Position numbers and translations under genes: made by a program
Assembly: GCA_903905455.1 (NCBI GenBank)
Contig: CAIVGN010000238.1
Location: forward strand, 1-64,000
Direction of reading: 5' to 3'
Origin: an uncultured Archangium sp.
GTDB taxonomy: Bacteria; Myxococcota; Myxococcia; Myxococcales; Myxococcaceae
DNA length: 64,000 nt
Notes under the pieces: generated by a model
The model's database searches: none
What the model was told of the DNA's origin: nothing
What the model saw: the letters and a program-made list of their open reading frames with translations, nothing else
Part shown: piece after piece, positions 52,792 through 61,503 of the stretch
Layout of the letters: each line of letters opens with the position of its first letter
Numbering within the stretch: the first letter of the stretch is position 1

Positions 52792-53265
52792 TCACGACGC
52801 GGCGGCGGCCGCGGGCTCGGCGTCGCCGAAGAGGCCGTCGGTGGCCGGCACCTTGCGCGGGCGGCCCCGCTTCTTCGGCGCCGGGGGCGGCAACGGCTGG
52901 CCGTCGGCGCCCAGGGCCACCACCACCTCCACCGGCTTCGGCGGGGCGGCGGGCTTGCGCAGGCGGGGCAAGGACAGGGCGTTCACCTTCTCGCTCAGCG
53001 CGTCGTCCTGCTCGGCGAAGACCTTCAGGTACGCGTGCAGCCGGTGGCCCTTCTTGAGCAGCGACTCCTGCTCCTCGTCGAGGGCGGCGCGGACCTCCTG
53101 CAGCTGCGCCTCGATGTGCAGCAGCTCGAGGTGGCGCTCCTTGACCCGGGCCACCGAGTTCTGCAGCGCGACGGCGTCGAGCTCGGGGAAGGTGACGTCA
53201 GGCAGCGACGAGAACAACTGCAACAGCTGGTGGAGATCCGGCGCGAGGAGGTCGAGGTCGTTCAT
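52792..53265 (-). CDS. Coiled-coil protein with AT-hook motif
   Basis: A 157-residue protein. Residues 35-100 form a charged coiled-coil-like helix (VKERHLELLHIEAQLQEVRA, LDEEQESLLKKGHRLHAYL). The C-terminal tail holds an AT-hook, KKRGRPRK, which binds the minor groove of AT-rich DNA. It may be a small chromosome-associated or regulatory protein. ATG 53265 lies directly behind an inverted repeat (53270-53291) that may be its operator. Confidence 0.7.
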   Translation of the reverse strand: MNDLDLLAPDLHQLLQLFSSLPDVTFPELDAVALQNSVARVKERHLELLHIEAQLQEVRAALDEEQESLLKKGHRLHAYLKVFAEQDDALSEKVNALSLPRLRKPAAPPKPVEVVVALGADGQPLPPPAPKKRGRPRKVPATDGLFGDAEPAAAAAS

Positions 53266-53269
53266 GGTG

Positions 53270-53291
53270 ACACTGAATATACGTTCAGTGT
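53270..53291 (-). promoter_or_regulatory. ACACTGAA-N6-TTCAGTGT operator-like inverted repeat
   Basis: A perfect 8-bp inverted repeat with a six-base AT-rich spacer (TATACG), five bases upstream of the AT-hook gene start codon. The shape resembles TetR- or LuxR-type sites. A bound protein would block transcription or translation of that gene. Confidence 0.55.
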
Positions 53292-53307
53292 CTACGGGGA
53301 TCAAGTT

Positions 53308-53835
53308 TCAGAACACCGGGAGCGAGGTCTGCGACTGCTGGTGGAGGAAGGTGATCAGCTCCACCAGCTCGAAGCCCAGGCGCACCTCGCCGTCGCCGAG
53401 CACCGTGGGGAACTCGGTGCCGCCGGCCACGGTGAGCGAGATGCCGACGGCGCGGAAGCCGACCTGGGCGAGGGCCACGCCGCTCCAGGCGGAAGCGCGG
53501 CCGGGCACCCAGCGGGCGAGCACGTCGACGCCGGTGAAGAGCGCGAGGGCCAGCTGCGAGTTCAACTTCGCGCGCACCAGGTCCACGGTGAAGAAGCCAC
53601 CCACGTCGAGGCCGGCCTGGGCGGAGAAGAGGCCGCGCGCCTGCACGCCGAAGCGCACCGGGTCGAAGCGCAGGCCGAGCAAGGCGTTGACCCCGAAGAA
53701 GAACGGCGCCTCGGGGGTGACCGTGGCGCGGGCCCCGCCGGCGGCCTCCAGCTGCACCACCGCGTGGAGCCCGGGTTCCTCGAGCACGGGCGCGTCACCG
53801 GCGGCGCACAGCAGCAGCAGGGCGAGGGCGCTCAC
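53308..53835 (-). CDS. Small exported hypothetical protein
   Basis: A 175-residue protein starting at GTG 53835, in a GTGA overlap with the stop of the patatin gene. The hydrophobic start VSALALLLLCAAGDA is probably a signal peptide. The rest alternates short beta strands with small and aromatic residues (FFFGVNALLGLRFDPVRFGV, FTVDLVRAKLNSQLALALF), which is suggestive of an outer-membrane beta barrel. No family was recognised. Translational coupling suggests it works with the patatin lipoprotein. Confidence 0.65.
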   Translation of the reverse strand: MSALALLLLCAAGDAPVLEEPGLHAVVQLEAAGGARATVTPEAPFFFGVNALLGLRFDPVRFGVQARGLFSAQAGLDVGGFFTVDLVRAKLNSQLALALFTGVDVLARWVPGRASAWSGVALAQVGFRAVGISLTVAGGTEFPTVLGDGEVRLGFELVELITFLHQQSQTSLPVF

Positions 53836-55862
53836 GGCGTGGCCCCCGCGCTCCAGGTGCCGGCCGGGCAGGTGAAGTACTTCGGGCCGTCTTCCGGCGC
53901 GGCGCACAGGGGCATGGTGTCGTTCACGCGGCGCGTTCCTTCCTCGAGGCGCCAGCGCGCGAAGTCGGGGCACAGGGGTTGTTGGTAGTCGGCCAGCCAC
54001 TGCTGGAACGCGGCGTCGCCCTGGTGCTCGGTGATGAGGGCCTTGACCTGATCAGGCATCGGCGCGGGCCAGCCGAGCTTCGTCGCCAGGTCGCCGCCTT
54101 CGCCCAGCTGGGCGCGGGCCACCTGCTGGCCCCAGAGGAACAAGCCGCGCATCACGTAGCGGTCGAAGGAATAGCCCGCGCCGGCCACCACCCAGTCCTG
54201 CACGTCGGAGGGCACGTAGAGCCCGCGCACCCGCGCGTCGGTGGCCACGGCGGCGGCCGAGGCCGGGTCGCGGAGCTTCTCGAGGGCGGCGAGCTCGAGG
54301 TCGCGCAGCTGCGCCTCACGGGGGGCGAAGGCCAGCTCGTTGAGCGCCTGCTGGGTGGCGTACTGCTCGAGGGTGTTGAAGGCCGACTCGGTGATCAACC
54401 CCGGCTTCGGCGCGGGGATGGGCGTCAGCCGCCCGGTGTCGAGGGCGAGCACGCGCAAGGGGGCGCTCCCAGCGGGCAGCAGCGGCGTGCCCCGCGAGTA
54501 CATCAGCGCGCGCAGGGCGGGCTGCTGCGAGCGCAGGCCGCCGTCGACCCACAGGCCACACTCGCCGCCGGTCTCGAAGCCGGACCAGGTGTGCGAGACG
54601 GGCCGCGCGAAGAAGGGCAGCACCAGCGAGGCCATCAGCCCCGAGCCGAGGCAGGCCGCGGGGTCGGCGCCGGTGCACGCGCGCTCGTCGAGGCCCACCA
54701 GCTGGTTCTGCTGCGTCTCCACGGCGACCACCACGCGGGTCAGCCGGTTGTCGCGCATGCGCTCGTGGAACAGGGCGAGCAGCGGGTCGAGGGGCCGGGC
54801 CTGCATGGGGTCGAAGCGGATGAAGTTCACCCGCGGGCGGCCCAGCACGTCGAGGGCGCGGGCCACCGAGCCGGCCTCGGCGCACATCAGGTCGGCCTCG
54901 TCGACGTCGGCGAAGTAGCGCTGCAGCAGCTTGAGCGCGCAGGCCTGTACCGGGCGCGCGGAGGGCACCGGGTTCGAGGGGAAGGGCGCGCCCGGCCACC
55001 CCGAGAAGCAGCCCATCTTGCCACCGGACAGATTGCCGTGCGGCACCTCCGGGCGCAGCTGGTACGCGTTGCACTGGGTGACGAAGTCGAGCTGGGCGGG
55101 GGTGAGGGTGCCCTCGTCGATCATCGCGAACTCCAGCAGCTGGCCGAGCAGGGCGCCGACGCTGGTGCCCACCACCGAGGAGAAGCGCGTGGCGAGGTCG
55201 AGGGCGGGGCGCTGGGCTACCGGCATGCGGGCCAGGGCCTCCTCGCGGGTGGAGAGCAGCTCGTAGAGCACGCCGGCGGAGAAGGCGCCGTTGGCCGCGC
55301 CGCCGCTGAGCGCGAGCACCGGGAGGTGGTTCTGCGCCGCCTGGTTCGAAGGGGTGGCGGCGAGGAGCGTACCCAGGCGCTTCAGGGCCGAGGCCGCGGC
55401 GACGTAGGTGTCCGCCTTGCGTGCCGGGGCGAGCCAGGTGAGCTGCGCGAAGTCGAAGGTGGTGCTCGCGGCCTTGCCGATGGACCAGGCGAGCTGCGAG
55501 GGGTCGGCGCCGAAGCCGGCGGTGCACGCGGGCGTGGCGCGGAGGGCGGTGAGTTCGGAGGTGAGGGTGGCGGCCCAGGTGGTGGCGTCGAGGGTGCCGG
55601 TGGTGGCGCGGCCGATGCGCTCCAGGTCCGCGGCGGAGAGGGACGCGAGGCACCCGGCCGCGGCTTGCGGGTTGTTCCACGGGCCGGCGACGTCGAACTG
55701 CAGGTGCGCGTAGAGCTGGAACTCGAGCTGCACCGAGGGCACGGGCCGGTCGTCACCGCCGTAGGTCAGGCCCGCGAAGACGGACTTGTTCGTCAGGTCG
55801 ACCGCCACGCAGCCGCTCAGGACCGCGAGCAGCGCCACCCCACCACCGAGACGCGAAGGCAT
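53832..55862 (-). CDS. Patatin-like phospholipase lipoprotein
   Basis: A 676-residue exported protein with lipobox VLSGC. The patatin core starts near residue 170. It has the oxyanion loop GGAANGAFSAG, the nucleophile motif GTSVGALLG with its serine, and a DGG catalytic Asp (LWVDGGLRSQQP). Patatins hydrolyse acyl esters of phospholipids by a Ser-Asp dyad. The ~165-residue N-terminal extension and the long C-terminal part are not assigned. ATG 55862 begins the signal peptide. It forms a two-gene unit with the small exported protein downstream. Confidence 0.85.
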   Translation of the reverse strand: MPSRLGGGVALLAVLSGCVAVDLTNKSVFAGLTYGGDDRPVPSVQLEFQLYAHLQFDVAGPWNNPQAAAGCLASLSAADLERIGRATTGTLDATTWAATLTSELTALRATPACTAGFGADPSQLAWSIGKAASTTFDFAQLTWLAPARKADTYVAAASALKRLGTLLAATPSNQAAQNHLPVLALSGGAANGAFSAGVLYELLSTREEALARMPVAQRPALDLATRFSSVVGTSVGALLGQLLEFAMIDEGTLTPAQLDFVTQCNAYQLRPEVPHGNLSGGKMGCFSGWPGAPFPSNPVPSARPVQACALKLLQRYFADVDEADLMCAEAGSVARALDVLGRPRVNFIRFDPMQARPLDPLLALFHERMRDNRLTRVVVAVETQQNQLVGLDERACTGADPAACLGSGLMASLVLPFFARPVSHTWSGFETGGECGLWVDGGLRSQQPALRALMYSRGTPLLPAGSAPLRVLALDTGRLTPIPAPKPGLITESAFNTLEQYATQQALNELAFAPREAQLRDLELAALEKLRDPASAAAVATDARVRGLYVPSDVQDWVVAGAGYSFDRYVMRGLFLWGQQVARAQLGEGGDLATKLGWPAPMPDQVKALITEHQGDAAFQQWLADYQQPLCPDFARWRLEEGTRRVNDTMPLCAAPEDGPKYFTCPAGTWSAGATP

Positions 55863-55936
55863 TGGGGTCGGGTTGTACCCCAAAGGAACGGGGCGGTGCC
55901 TTGACAGATTTCTGCACGGCGCATCTGCTTGTCTGC

Positions 55937-56182
55937 ATGCGAACCACGTTGGACCTCAATGATCAGCTCATTCGCCGCGCGAAGCGGGTCGCGGCCGAGC
56001 GAGGCACCACGCTGACGGCGCTCATCGAGGACGCGCTCCGTCAGAAGTTGAGTCACGCGCCGCCCACCCGGGGCAAGCGGAGAACGGTCCACACCTTCAA
56101 GGGTAACGGGCTGCTGCCGGGTGTCGAACTGGGCAGCACCTCCGCGCTCCTCGATCTCCTGGACGACGATGCTGCTGCTTGA
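55937..56182 (+). CDS. vapB: VapB-like antitoxin
   Basis: An 81-residue protein with an N-terminal ribbon-helix-helix domain (MRTTLDLNDQLIRRAKRVAA, then TLTALIEDALRQ). This is typical of type II antitoxins that bind the operon promoter. The C-terminal part (GNGLLPGVELGSTSALLDLLDD) would wrap the toxin. ATG 55937 begins the beta strand of the fold. It overlaps the toxin gene by 14 bases. Confidence 0.85.
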   Translation: MRTTLDLNDQLIRRAKRVAAERGTTLTALIEDALRQKLSHAPPTRGKRRTVHTFKGNGLLPGVELGSTSALLDLLDDDAAA

Positions 56183-56603
56183 CGTCAACCCGCTGCTCTA
56201 CGCGCTTCGGGCCGACGTCCCCGACCACGCTGCGTGGAAGGCCTGGCTCGAAGGGTTGCTGAACGGCGATGAGCCCTTCTCGGCCTGCAGCGCGACGCTC
56301 GGCGCCGTCATCCGCATCGCCACGCACCGGAAGGTGTTCAAGACGCCGACCCCCCTTTCCGACGTCCTGCTCTTCATCGATGGAGTTCGCGACGCGCCTT
56401 CCTTCGTGCTCCTCGAGCCCGGGTTGCAGCACTGGGGCCTGATGGAGCGACTGTGTCGGGTGGTGGGGGTGACGGGAAACCTGGTGAGCGATGCCTACCT
56501 GGCGGCCCTCGCGCTCGAGGCCGATGCCGAGTTGATCACCGCCGACCGGGACTTCGCGAAGTTTCCGCGCCTGCGCTTTCGCCACCCGCTGTCGCGAGGC
56601 TGA
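56169..56603 (+). CDS. vapC: VapC-like PIN-domain toxin
   Basis: A 144-residue PIN-domain RNase. Acidic residues are visible at LLLDVN (Asp5), NLVSDAYLAAL and TADRDFAKFP, which bind the metal. The usual mid-domain glutamate is not evident (TLGAVIRIATH), as in a known sub-branch of VapC proteins. VapC toxins cut tRNA or rRNA and are held inactive by VapB. ATG 56169 begins the PIN fold. The gene ends 350 bases from the 3' end of dnaA. Confidence 0.85.
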   Translation: MLLLDVNPLLYALRADVPDHAAWKAWLEGLLNGDEPFSACSATLGAVIRIATHRKVFKTPTPLSDVLLFIDGVRDAPSFVLLEPGLQHWGLMERLCRVVGVTGNLVSDAYLAALALEADAELITADRDFAKFPRLRFRHPLSRG

Positions 56604-56953
56604 AGTCCGCTTTGGAGCCTTCGCGGGCACCACGGCGCCTCGTTTGCTCGGACCTCAGGTGGGAGGGGCGGCACATCTGTGTTGGTGCGGAGACCCGCTC
56701 AGTGACCGACATTTTGTCATAGGTGCTGGGGATCCGGATGGGTCGCCCCCAGCCATGGGGGAAGCGTTCATTTGTGGCCGTCATCAGGGAGGACGGTCGG
56801 AAAACAACGCGTCCCCACCCGACTCACCGTGCGTGAACAGGGCCCCAATTCGAGGGGCACGCACGCGTCGAGCAGGGACCCGGCGCCCTTCACGACCGCC
56901 ACCATCAAGGCTGTAAGCAGGATCCCGTGTCACAGCGACGGCCGAGCCGCCGC
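56604..56953. other. 350-bp region between vapC and dnaA with palindromic repeat B
   Basis: No gene is seen. It contains repeat B copy 2 (56827-56874) and an AGCCATGGGGGA block near 56753 that recalls the block at 23200. The two flanking genes are convergent, so it must also hold their terminators. Confidence 0.55.
56827..56874. repeat. Palindromic repeat B, copy 2
   Basis: The inverse of 23227-23274 with about 41 of 48 identical bases. The arms CCGTGCGTG / CACGCACG enclose an AATTCGAGGGG core. Confidence 0.7.
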
Positions 56954-58285
56954 CTAGAGGGTCGCCAGCTTGTGCGACAGCTCGCCCAGCTCGAGCTTGA
57001 GCTGCGCGTCGTTGTCCTTGAGGTTCTCGATCTTCCGCACCGAGGTGAGCACGGTCGAGTGGTCCTTGTTGAAGCGCTTGCCGATCTCCGGGAGCGACGC
57101 GGAGGTCATGGTGCGGCACAGGTACATGGCCACCTGCCGCGCGTGGGCCACGTGCTTGACCCGGCGTTCGCCGCGCAGTTCGTCGACGGCGAGCTTGTAG
57201 TAGCGCGCCACTTCCCGCTGGATGGACTCGGTATCGAGCGCCTTCTGCGCGGGGATCAGGTCGGCCAGCACCTGGGCACACAGCTCCTCGGTCAACGGCT
57301 GCCCGGTCAGCGCGTGCACCGCGGACACCTTGATCAACGCGCCCTCGAGCTCGCGCACGTTCTTCACCACGTGGCGCGCGATGAACTGCGTCACCTTGTC
57401 GGTGAGGTTCACCCCGTCGGCGGCGGCCTTCTTCTTCAAGATGGCCATGCGCGCCTCGAAGTTCGGCTCGTGCACGTCGGTGATGAGGCCCATGGCGAAG
57501 CGCGAGCGGAGCCGGTCTTCGAGGCCGGGGATCTCCGAGGGCACGGTGTCCGAGGTCATCACCACGGCCTTGCTCATCTGGTGGAGCGCGTTGAACGTGT
57601 AGAAGAACTCGTTCTGCGTCTCCTGCTTCTTCCCCAGGAACTGGATGTCGTCGATGAGGAGGACGTCGCACTCCTCGCGGAAGCGGCGGCGGAACTCGGT
57701 CATCTTCTGGTCGCGCACCGACTCGATGAACTGGTTGGTGAACTCTTCGCTCGACAGGTACAGCACCCGCGCCCCGGCGTTGCGGGAGATGATGCGGTTG
57801 CCGATGGCGTGGAGCAGGTGCGTCTTGCCCAGGCCCGTGCCGCCGTAGATGAACAGGGGGTTGTAGGCGCGCCCCGGAGACTCGGACACGGCGAAGCCCG
57901 CGGCCGCCGGCAGCTGGTTCGAATCGGAGACCACGTAGGTGTCGAAGGTGAAGCGCTCGTTGAGCCGGGCCGGGCGCCGCAGGTGTGAGACTGGCGGTGC
58001 GGCGGGCAAAGCGGCTGACACTTCGCGCTTGTCGACCTTTTCCCACTTCACCAGGACGGGCGTTCCGATCACCCGGGCCAGCGCCTGGCCCATCAGCTCG
58101 GAGTAGTGATCATCCACCCAATCTCGGAAGAACAGATCTTCAACCCCCAACGTGAGGGTCTGATCGTCATAGGTGAGGGGGTGCAACTGCAGGAGCTGCG
58201 AGACGACGTAGGTCTGACCATCGTTGCGAAGCTGCTCGAGCGCGTTCTGCCAGAGGTTACGCGCGCTTACCGTCGATTCGGCCAT
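56954..58285 (-). CDS. dnaA: Chromosomal replication initiator protein DnaA
   Basis: A 443-residue initiator that binds DnaA boxes and opens oriC in an ATP-dependent way. Domain I is at residues 1-85. The AAA+ domain has Walker A GGTGLGKTH (148-156) and Walker B LLIDDIQFL. Domain IV carries the DnaA signature FNKDHSTVLTSVRKI near the C-terminus. The linker domain II is short. ATG 58285 matches the family start (MAESTVSARNLWQNAL). It faces away from rpmH, and a DnaA-box cluster lies upstream of both. Confidence 0.97.
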   Translation of the reverse strand: MAESTVSARNLWQNALEQLRNDGQTYVVSQLLQLHPLTYDDQTLTLGVEDLFFRDWVDDHYSELMGQALARVIGTPVLVKWEKVDKREVSAALPAAPPVSHLRRPARLNERFTFDTYVVSDSNQLPAAAGFAVSESPGRAYNPLFIYGGTGLGKTHLLHAIGNRIISRNAGARVLYLSSEEFTNQFIESVRDQKMTEFRRRFREECDVLLIDDIQFLGKKQETQNEFFYTFNALHQMSKAVVMTSDTVPSEIPGLEDRLRSRFAMGLITDVHEPNFEARMAILKKKAAADGVNLTDKVTQFIARHVVKNVRELEGALIKVSAVHALTGQPLTEELCAQVLADLIPAQKALDTESIQREVARYYKLAVDELRGERRVKHVAHARQVAMYLCRTMTSASLPEIGKRFNKDHSTVLTSVRKIENLKDNDAQLKLELGELSHKLATL

Positions 58286-58805
58286 GTCGACGACACCAGG
58301 GGAACTCGGAGTTTTTGCGGAAGACGGGAAGGCGGTCGGGGGAAGGGGAGTCTCATACACGCCGGGGTTTTTCGTGATCAAGATCTTCCGAAAAGCCCAA
58401 GCGGGACAGTGACTTGCGGGCCCCACCCGGCGCTGTGGAGCGTGATCAGAAATTCCTTTGCCCGAAAGTTCCGTCACGCCCCGGCCACATGACTGCATGT
58501 ACGTCTTTTGCAAAATGGGAGGTGAGGGGTCCCCCGGCAGGGTTTCCCACACTCTCCACAGGGGGCATGAGGGGGTTTTCCACAGACTCCACAGCGTTTT
58601 CCACAAACGGTGTGGAGAGGCCCGGAACAGGGACGGGGAGTGCTCGAAACTCGTGGCGGCCCCAACGACAAAGAGTCGGACCCGCGTGATCCAAAGTGAC
58701 CTGAGTTCTTGACGCGACGCGAGGGCCCGTCATAAGGCCCCGACCCTCTGCCGGAGTACCTCCGGTGGTCTTACACATCAGTTCCGAGATGGAAGGAGCC
58801 ACCCC
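58286..58805. other. Putative replication origin (oriC) between dnaA and rpmH
   Basis: The 520 bases between the divergent dnaA and rpmH genes hold a cluster of sites close to the DnaA box TTATCCACA: TTTCCCACA at 58543, CTCTCCACA at 58552, TTTTCCACA at 58576 and 58597, and an inverted CTCTCCACA at 58611-58619. Nearby stretches (58440-58520) are AT-richer than the surroundings. No gene is present. The assignment rests on position and box clustering; no perfect consensus box was found. Confidence 0.65.
58709..58737 (+). promoter_or_regulatory. Probable rpmH operon promoter
   Basis: TTGACG (58709-58714), 17 bases, ATAAGG (58732-58737): a housekeeping-type -35/-10 pair about 70 bases ahead of the rpmH start. 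Confidence 0.5.
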
Positions 58806-58964
58806 GTGGCCAAGCGAATTCCGACGTACCAGCCGAGCAAAGTGAAGCGCAACCGATCGTTCGGGTTCCGCAAGCGCAACAGCACCAAGGCCGGCCAGGG
58901 CATCCTGAAGAAGCGCCGTGCGAAGGGCCGCAAGCGCCTCGTTGCTCGCGCCTACACGAAGTAA
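58806..58964 (+). CDS. rpmH: 50S ribosomal protein L34
   Basis: A 52-residue basic ribosomal protein, read directly from the sequence: [20 protein letters not shown], then [20 protein letters not shown] and [12 protein letters not shown]. It is very similar to bacterial L34, with a short Ile-Pro extension at the N-terminus. It starts at GTG 58806 with AAGGAG seven bases ahead. The stop is 4 bases before rnpA, so it heads the rpmH-rnpA-yidD-yidC operon next to the origin. Confidence 0.95.
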   Translation: MAKRIPTYQPSKVKRNRSFGFRKRNSTKAGQGILKKRRAKGRKRLVARAYTK

Positions 58965-58968
58965 GGCG

Positions 58969-59337
58969 ATGCCAAGCGCATTCTCCTTCCCGAAGGAGGT
59001 GCGCCTGCGTCGTCGCAGCGAGTTCCTCCGCGTCCAGGACAAAGGGCACAAGATTACGGCGGACTGCCTGTTGTGCCTGGTGCTCCCAAATGGAAGAGCG
59101 GATGGGGTCACGCGGTTGGGCCTCACCGTGTCCACCAAGGTCGGCCCATCGGTGGTGCGCAACCGCATCCGCCGCAGACTTCGCGAGCTGTTCCGCGTGA
59201 GGAAAGCGACGCTGCCGAAGGGGCTCGACATGGTGTTCATCGCCCGGAGCAGCGCGGCCACGGCTGACTTCGCGCGCCTCAGCAAGGCCTACGAGCGTTG
59301 CGAGCGCGAGCTCGAGAAGAAGTTCAAGGCCTCATGA
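58969..59337 (+). CDS. rnpA: Ribonuclease P protein component
   Basis: A 122-residue protein subunit of RNase P, which matures the 5' ends of tRNAs. The family signature is visible as [15 protein letters not shown], with [10 protein letters not shown] at the N-terminus and [10 protein letters not shown] near the end. ATG 58969 is 4 bases after rpmH. The last codons overlap yidD (ATGA). Confidence 0.95.
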   Translation: MPSAFSFPKEVRLRRRSEFLRVQDKGHKITADCLLCLVLPNGRADGVTRLGLTVSTKVGPSVVRNRIRRRLRELFRVRKATLPKGLDMVFIARSSAATADFARLSKAYERCERELEKKFKAS

Positions 59338-59681
59338 TGCGGGCGCTCGTGGTGCAGCTGTTGCTGTTGCCGCTGCGCTTCTACAAGAAGGTCCTCAGCC
59401 CGTTCCTGCCGCCGATGTGCCGGTTTCACCCGTCGTGCAGCGTGTACGCGATGGGCGCCATCGCCGTGCATGGCCCCTTCAAGGGCACCTGGTTGGCCGC
59501 GCGACGCGTGACCCGCTGCCACCCCTTCAACCCCGGTGGCTTCGACCCGGTGCCTTTGAAGAATGGGCTGAGCGCCGAAGCGCTGCTCGAGAAGTCTGAG
59601 CCCGAAATCACCGCTCGGCTGAACGCCCCCGTTCACCCCAGCCTCGTGGGCCTCGTGAAGGCCCCTCACCGAGACCCCTAA
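59334..59681 (+). CDS. yidD: Membrane protein insertion efficiency factor YidD
   Basis: A 115-residue protein with the YidD signature [11 protein letters not shown], followed by [21 protein letters not shown] and PGGFDPVP. An amphipathic N-terminal helix ([20 protein letters not shown]) attaches it to the inner membrane, where it assists YidC/Sec insertion. The C-terminal extension beyond residue 80 is longer than in the E. coli protein. It overlaps rnpA by 4 bases and is followed after 4 bases by yidC. Confidence 0.93.
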   Translation: MMRALVVQLLLLPLRFYKKVLSPFLPPMCRFHPSCSVYAMGAIAVHGPFKGTWLAARRVTRCHPFNPGGFDPVPLKNGLSAEALLEKSEPEITARLNAPVHPSLVGLVKAPHRDP

Positions 59682-59685
59682 AGTC

Positions 59686-61503
59686 ATGGATCAACAGAAA
59701 CGACTCCTGCTCGCCATCGCGCTGTCCTTCGGGCTCACGCTCGTGTGGACCCAGTTCGTCTGGAAGCCCCAGGCCGATGCCGAGGCCTCCGCGCTCGCCG
59801 CGAAGCTCGACGGTGGCTACGAACTGGTCGACGGTGGCCTCGGCGGCGCGGTGGTCATCGCCCAGCCCCCGACGCTCTCGGCGCCGGTGCCCGTGGTGCT
59901 CGAAGACGGTGGCGTGGCCGTGGCCGCGGCGCCGGTGGTCGAAGTGCCGCTGCGCGAAGTGGCGCTGGCCCGGCCCAGCACGCGGTTGGTCTTCACCTCC
60001 GAGGGCGCCGGCCTCACCTCGGCCGAGCTCACCGGGGAGCGCGAGCGTGAAGAGAAGAAGCTCACCATTCCCGAGGGCTGGAAGAAGCTGTTCGGCGCGA
60101 AGTTCGACCCCGCGCCGCAGATGAACCTCGCGCGCGCGGTGCCCGGCGTGGGCCCGAACCTCGCGGTGTCCATCGTGGGCAGCGCGCCCCTTTCCGCCAC
60201 GCAGCGCTACGCGGTCACCGAAGAGGGTGAAGGCAAGCTGGTGTTCACCGGCCGCTCGGGCCCCTGGGAGGTCACCAAGACCTTCACCTGGAGCGCGGCG
60301 GTGCCCTCCGACCAGGACCCCTCGGCCTACGTGTCGAGCCTCGCGGTGACGGTGAAGAACGTCAGCGCCACCGGCCAGGCCGGCGAGCTGGGCGTGCACG
60401 CGCTGCGGGCCATCACCCCCGGCGCGGAAGAGGCGCCCTCGATGTTCGGGGGCATCGGCAACCAGGCCTCGGTGCTCTGCCGCGTGGCCGACGACGTCAC
60501 GCGCAAGACGCCCCCCTCGGAGGGGGGCGGGTTCCTCGGCTTCGGCGGCGCGCCCAAGTACGACGAAGAGAAGAAGGGCTCGCTGCACTTCGCGGGCATC
60601 GACCAGCAGTACTTCCTGACGGCCATCTGGCCGAAGGAGACCGCGGTCGAGGGCCGCTGCCTCATCACCGCCAAGGCGGCGGAGCGTGGCGCGGCGTTGT
60701 TCGTGCCCGTGTCGCTGCAGCCCGGCGAGTCGGTGACCAGGAACTACGGCGTGTTCCTCGGCCCCAAGGACCTGCACCTGCTGCTGGCCATGGGCAAGGC
60801 CACGGGCCCGGGCGCCTTCGACCCCGGCCTCGACAAGACCGTGGACTTCGGCCTGTGGGCGTTCATCTGCAAGGTGCTCATCTTCTTCCTGCGCTTCTTC
60901 CACGACGCGCTCGGCAACTGGGGCGTGGCGATCATCTCGCTGACGGTGATGGTCAAGGTGCTGCTGCTGCCCCTGACGCACAAGGCGATGGTCAGCGCGG
61001 AGTCCATGAAGAAGCTCCAGCCGAAGATGGAGGAGCTCAAGAAGAAGTACCCCGACGACCGCGAGAAGCAGAACGTCGAGATGATGAAGCTGTACCAGGA
61101 GGGCAAGGTGAACCCGCTCGGTGGGTGCTTGCCGCTGCTGCTCCAGCTGCCCATCTGGGCCGCGCTCTTCACCACCCTGCGCACCAGCTACGAGCTGTAC
61201 GGCGAGCCGTTCTACGGGGTGTGGAGCAACCTCACCGCGAAGGACCCGACCTACATCCTGCCGCTGCTGCTGGGCATCACGATGATCGTCACCCAGCGCC
61301 TGCAGCCGCAGATGATGGACAAGCAGCAGGCGTTCCTCATGACCTGGGTGATGCCCGTGTTTTTCACCGGCATCATGATGAACTACCCGGCGGGCCTCGC
61401 GCTCTACATCTTCACCAACAACCTGCTGTCCATCATCCAGCAGTACGCGCTGCGCAAGTACCTCGCGCGCGGCACGCCGGTGGTCGCGGGGGCCCTCAAA
61501 TGA
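59686..61503 (+). CDS. yidC: Membrane protein insertase YidC
   Basis: A 605-residue insertase of the Gram-negative type. The N-terminal anchor is LLLAIALSFGLTLVWTQFVW, followed by a large periplasmic domain (residues ~60-360). The conserved core helices include FHDALGNWGVAIISLTVMVK, then MKKLQPKMEELKKKYPDD and GGCLPLLLQLPIWAALFTTL. It inserts membrane proteins alone or with SecYEG. The last codons overlap the Jag-like gene (ATGA). Confidence 0.96.
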   Translation: MDQQKRLLLAIALSFGLTLVWTQFVWKPQADAEASALAAKLDGGYELVDGGLGGAVVIAQPPTLSAPVPVVLEDGGVAVAAAPVVEVPLREVALARPSTRLVFTSEGAGLTSAELTGEREREEKKLTIPEGWKKLFGAKFDPAPQMNLARAVPGVGPNLAVSIVGSAPLSATQRYAVTEEGEGKLVFTGRSGPWEVTKTFTWSAAVPSDQDPSAYVSSLAVTVKNVSATGQAGELGVHALRAITPGAEEAPSMFGGIGNQASVLCRVADDVTRKTPPSEGGGFLGFGGAPKYDEEKKGSLHFAGIDQQYFLTAIWPKETAVEGRCLITAKAAERGAALFVPVSLQPGESVTRNYGVFLGPKDLHLLLAMGKATGPGAFDPGLDKTVDFGLWAFICKVLIFFLRFFHDALGNWGVAIISLTVMVKVLLLPLTHKAMVSAESMKKLQPKMEELKKKYPDDREKQNVEMMKLYQEGKVNPLGGCLPLLLQLPIWAALFTTLRTSYELYGEPFYGVWSNLTAKDPTYILPLLLGITMIVTQRLQPQMMDKQQAFLMTWVMPVFFTGIMMNYPAGLALYIFTNNLLSIIQQYALRKYLARGTPVVAGALK

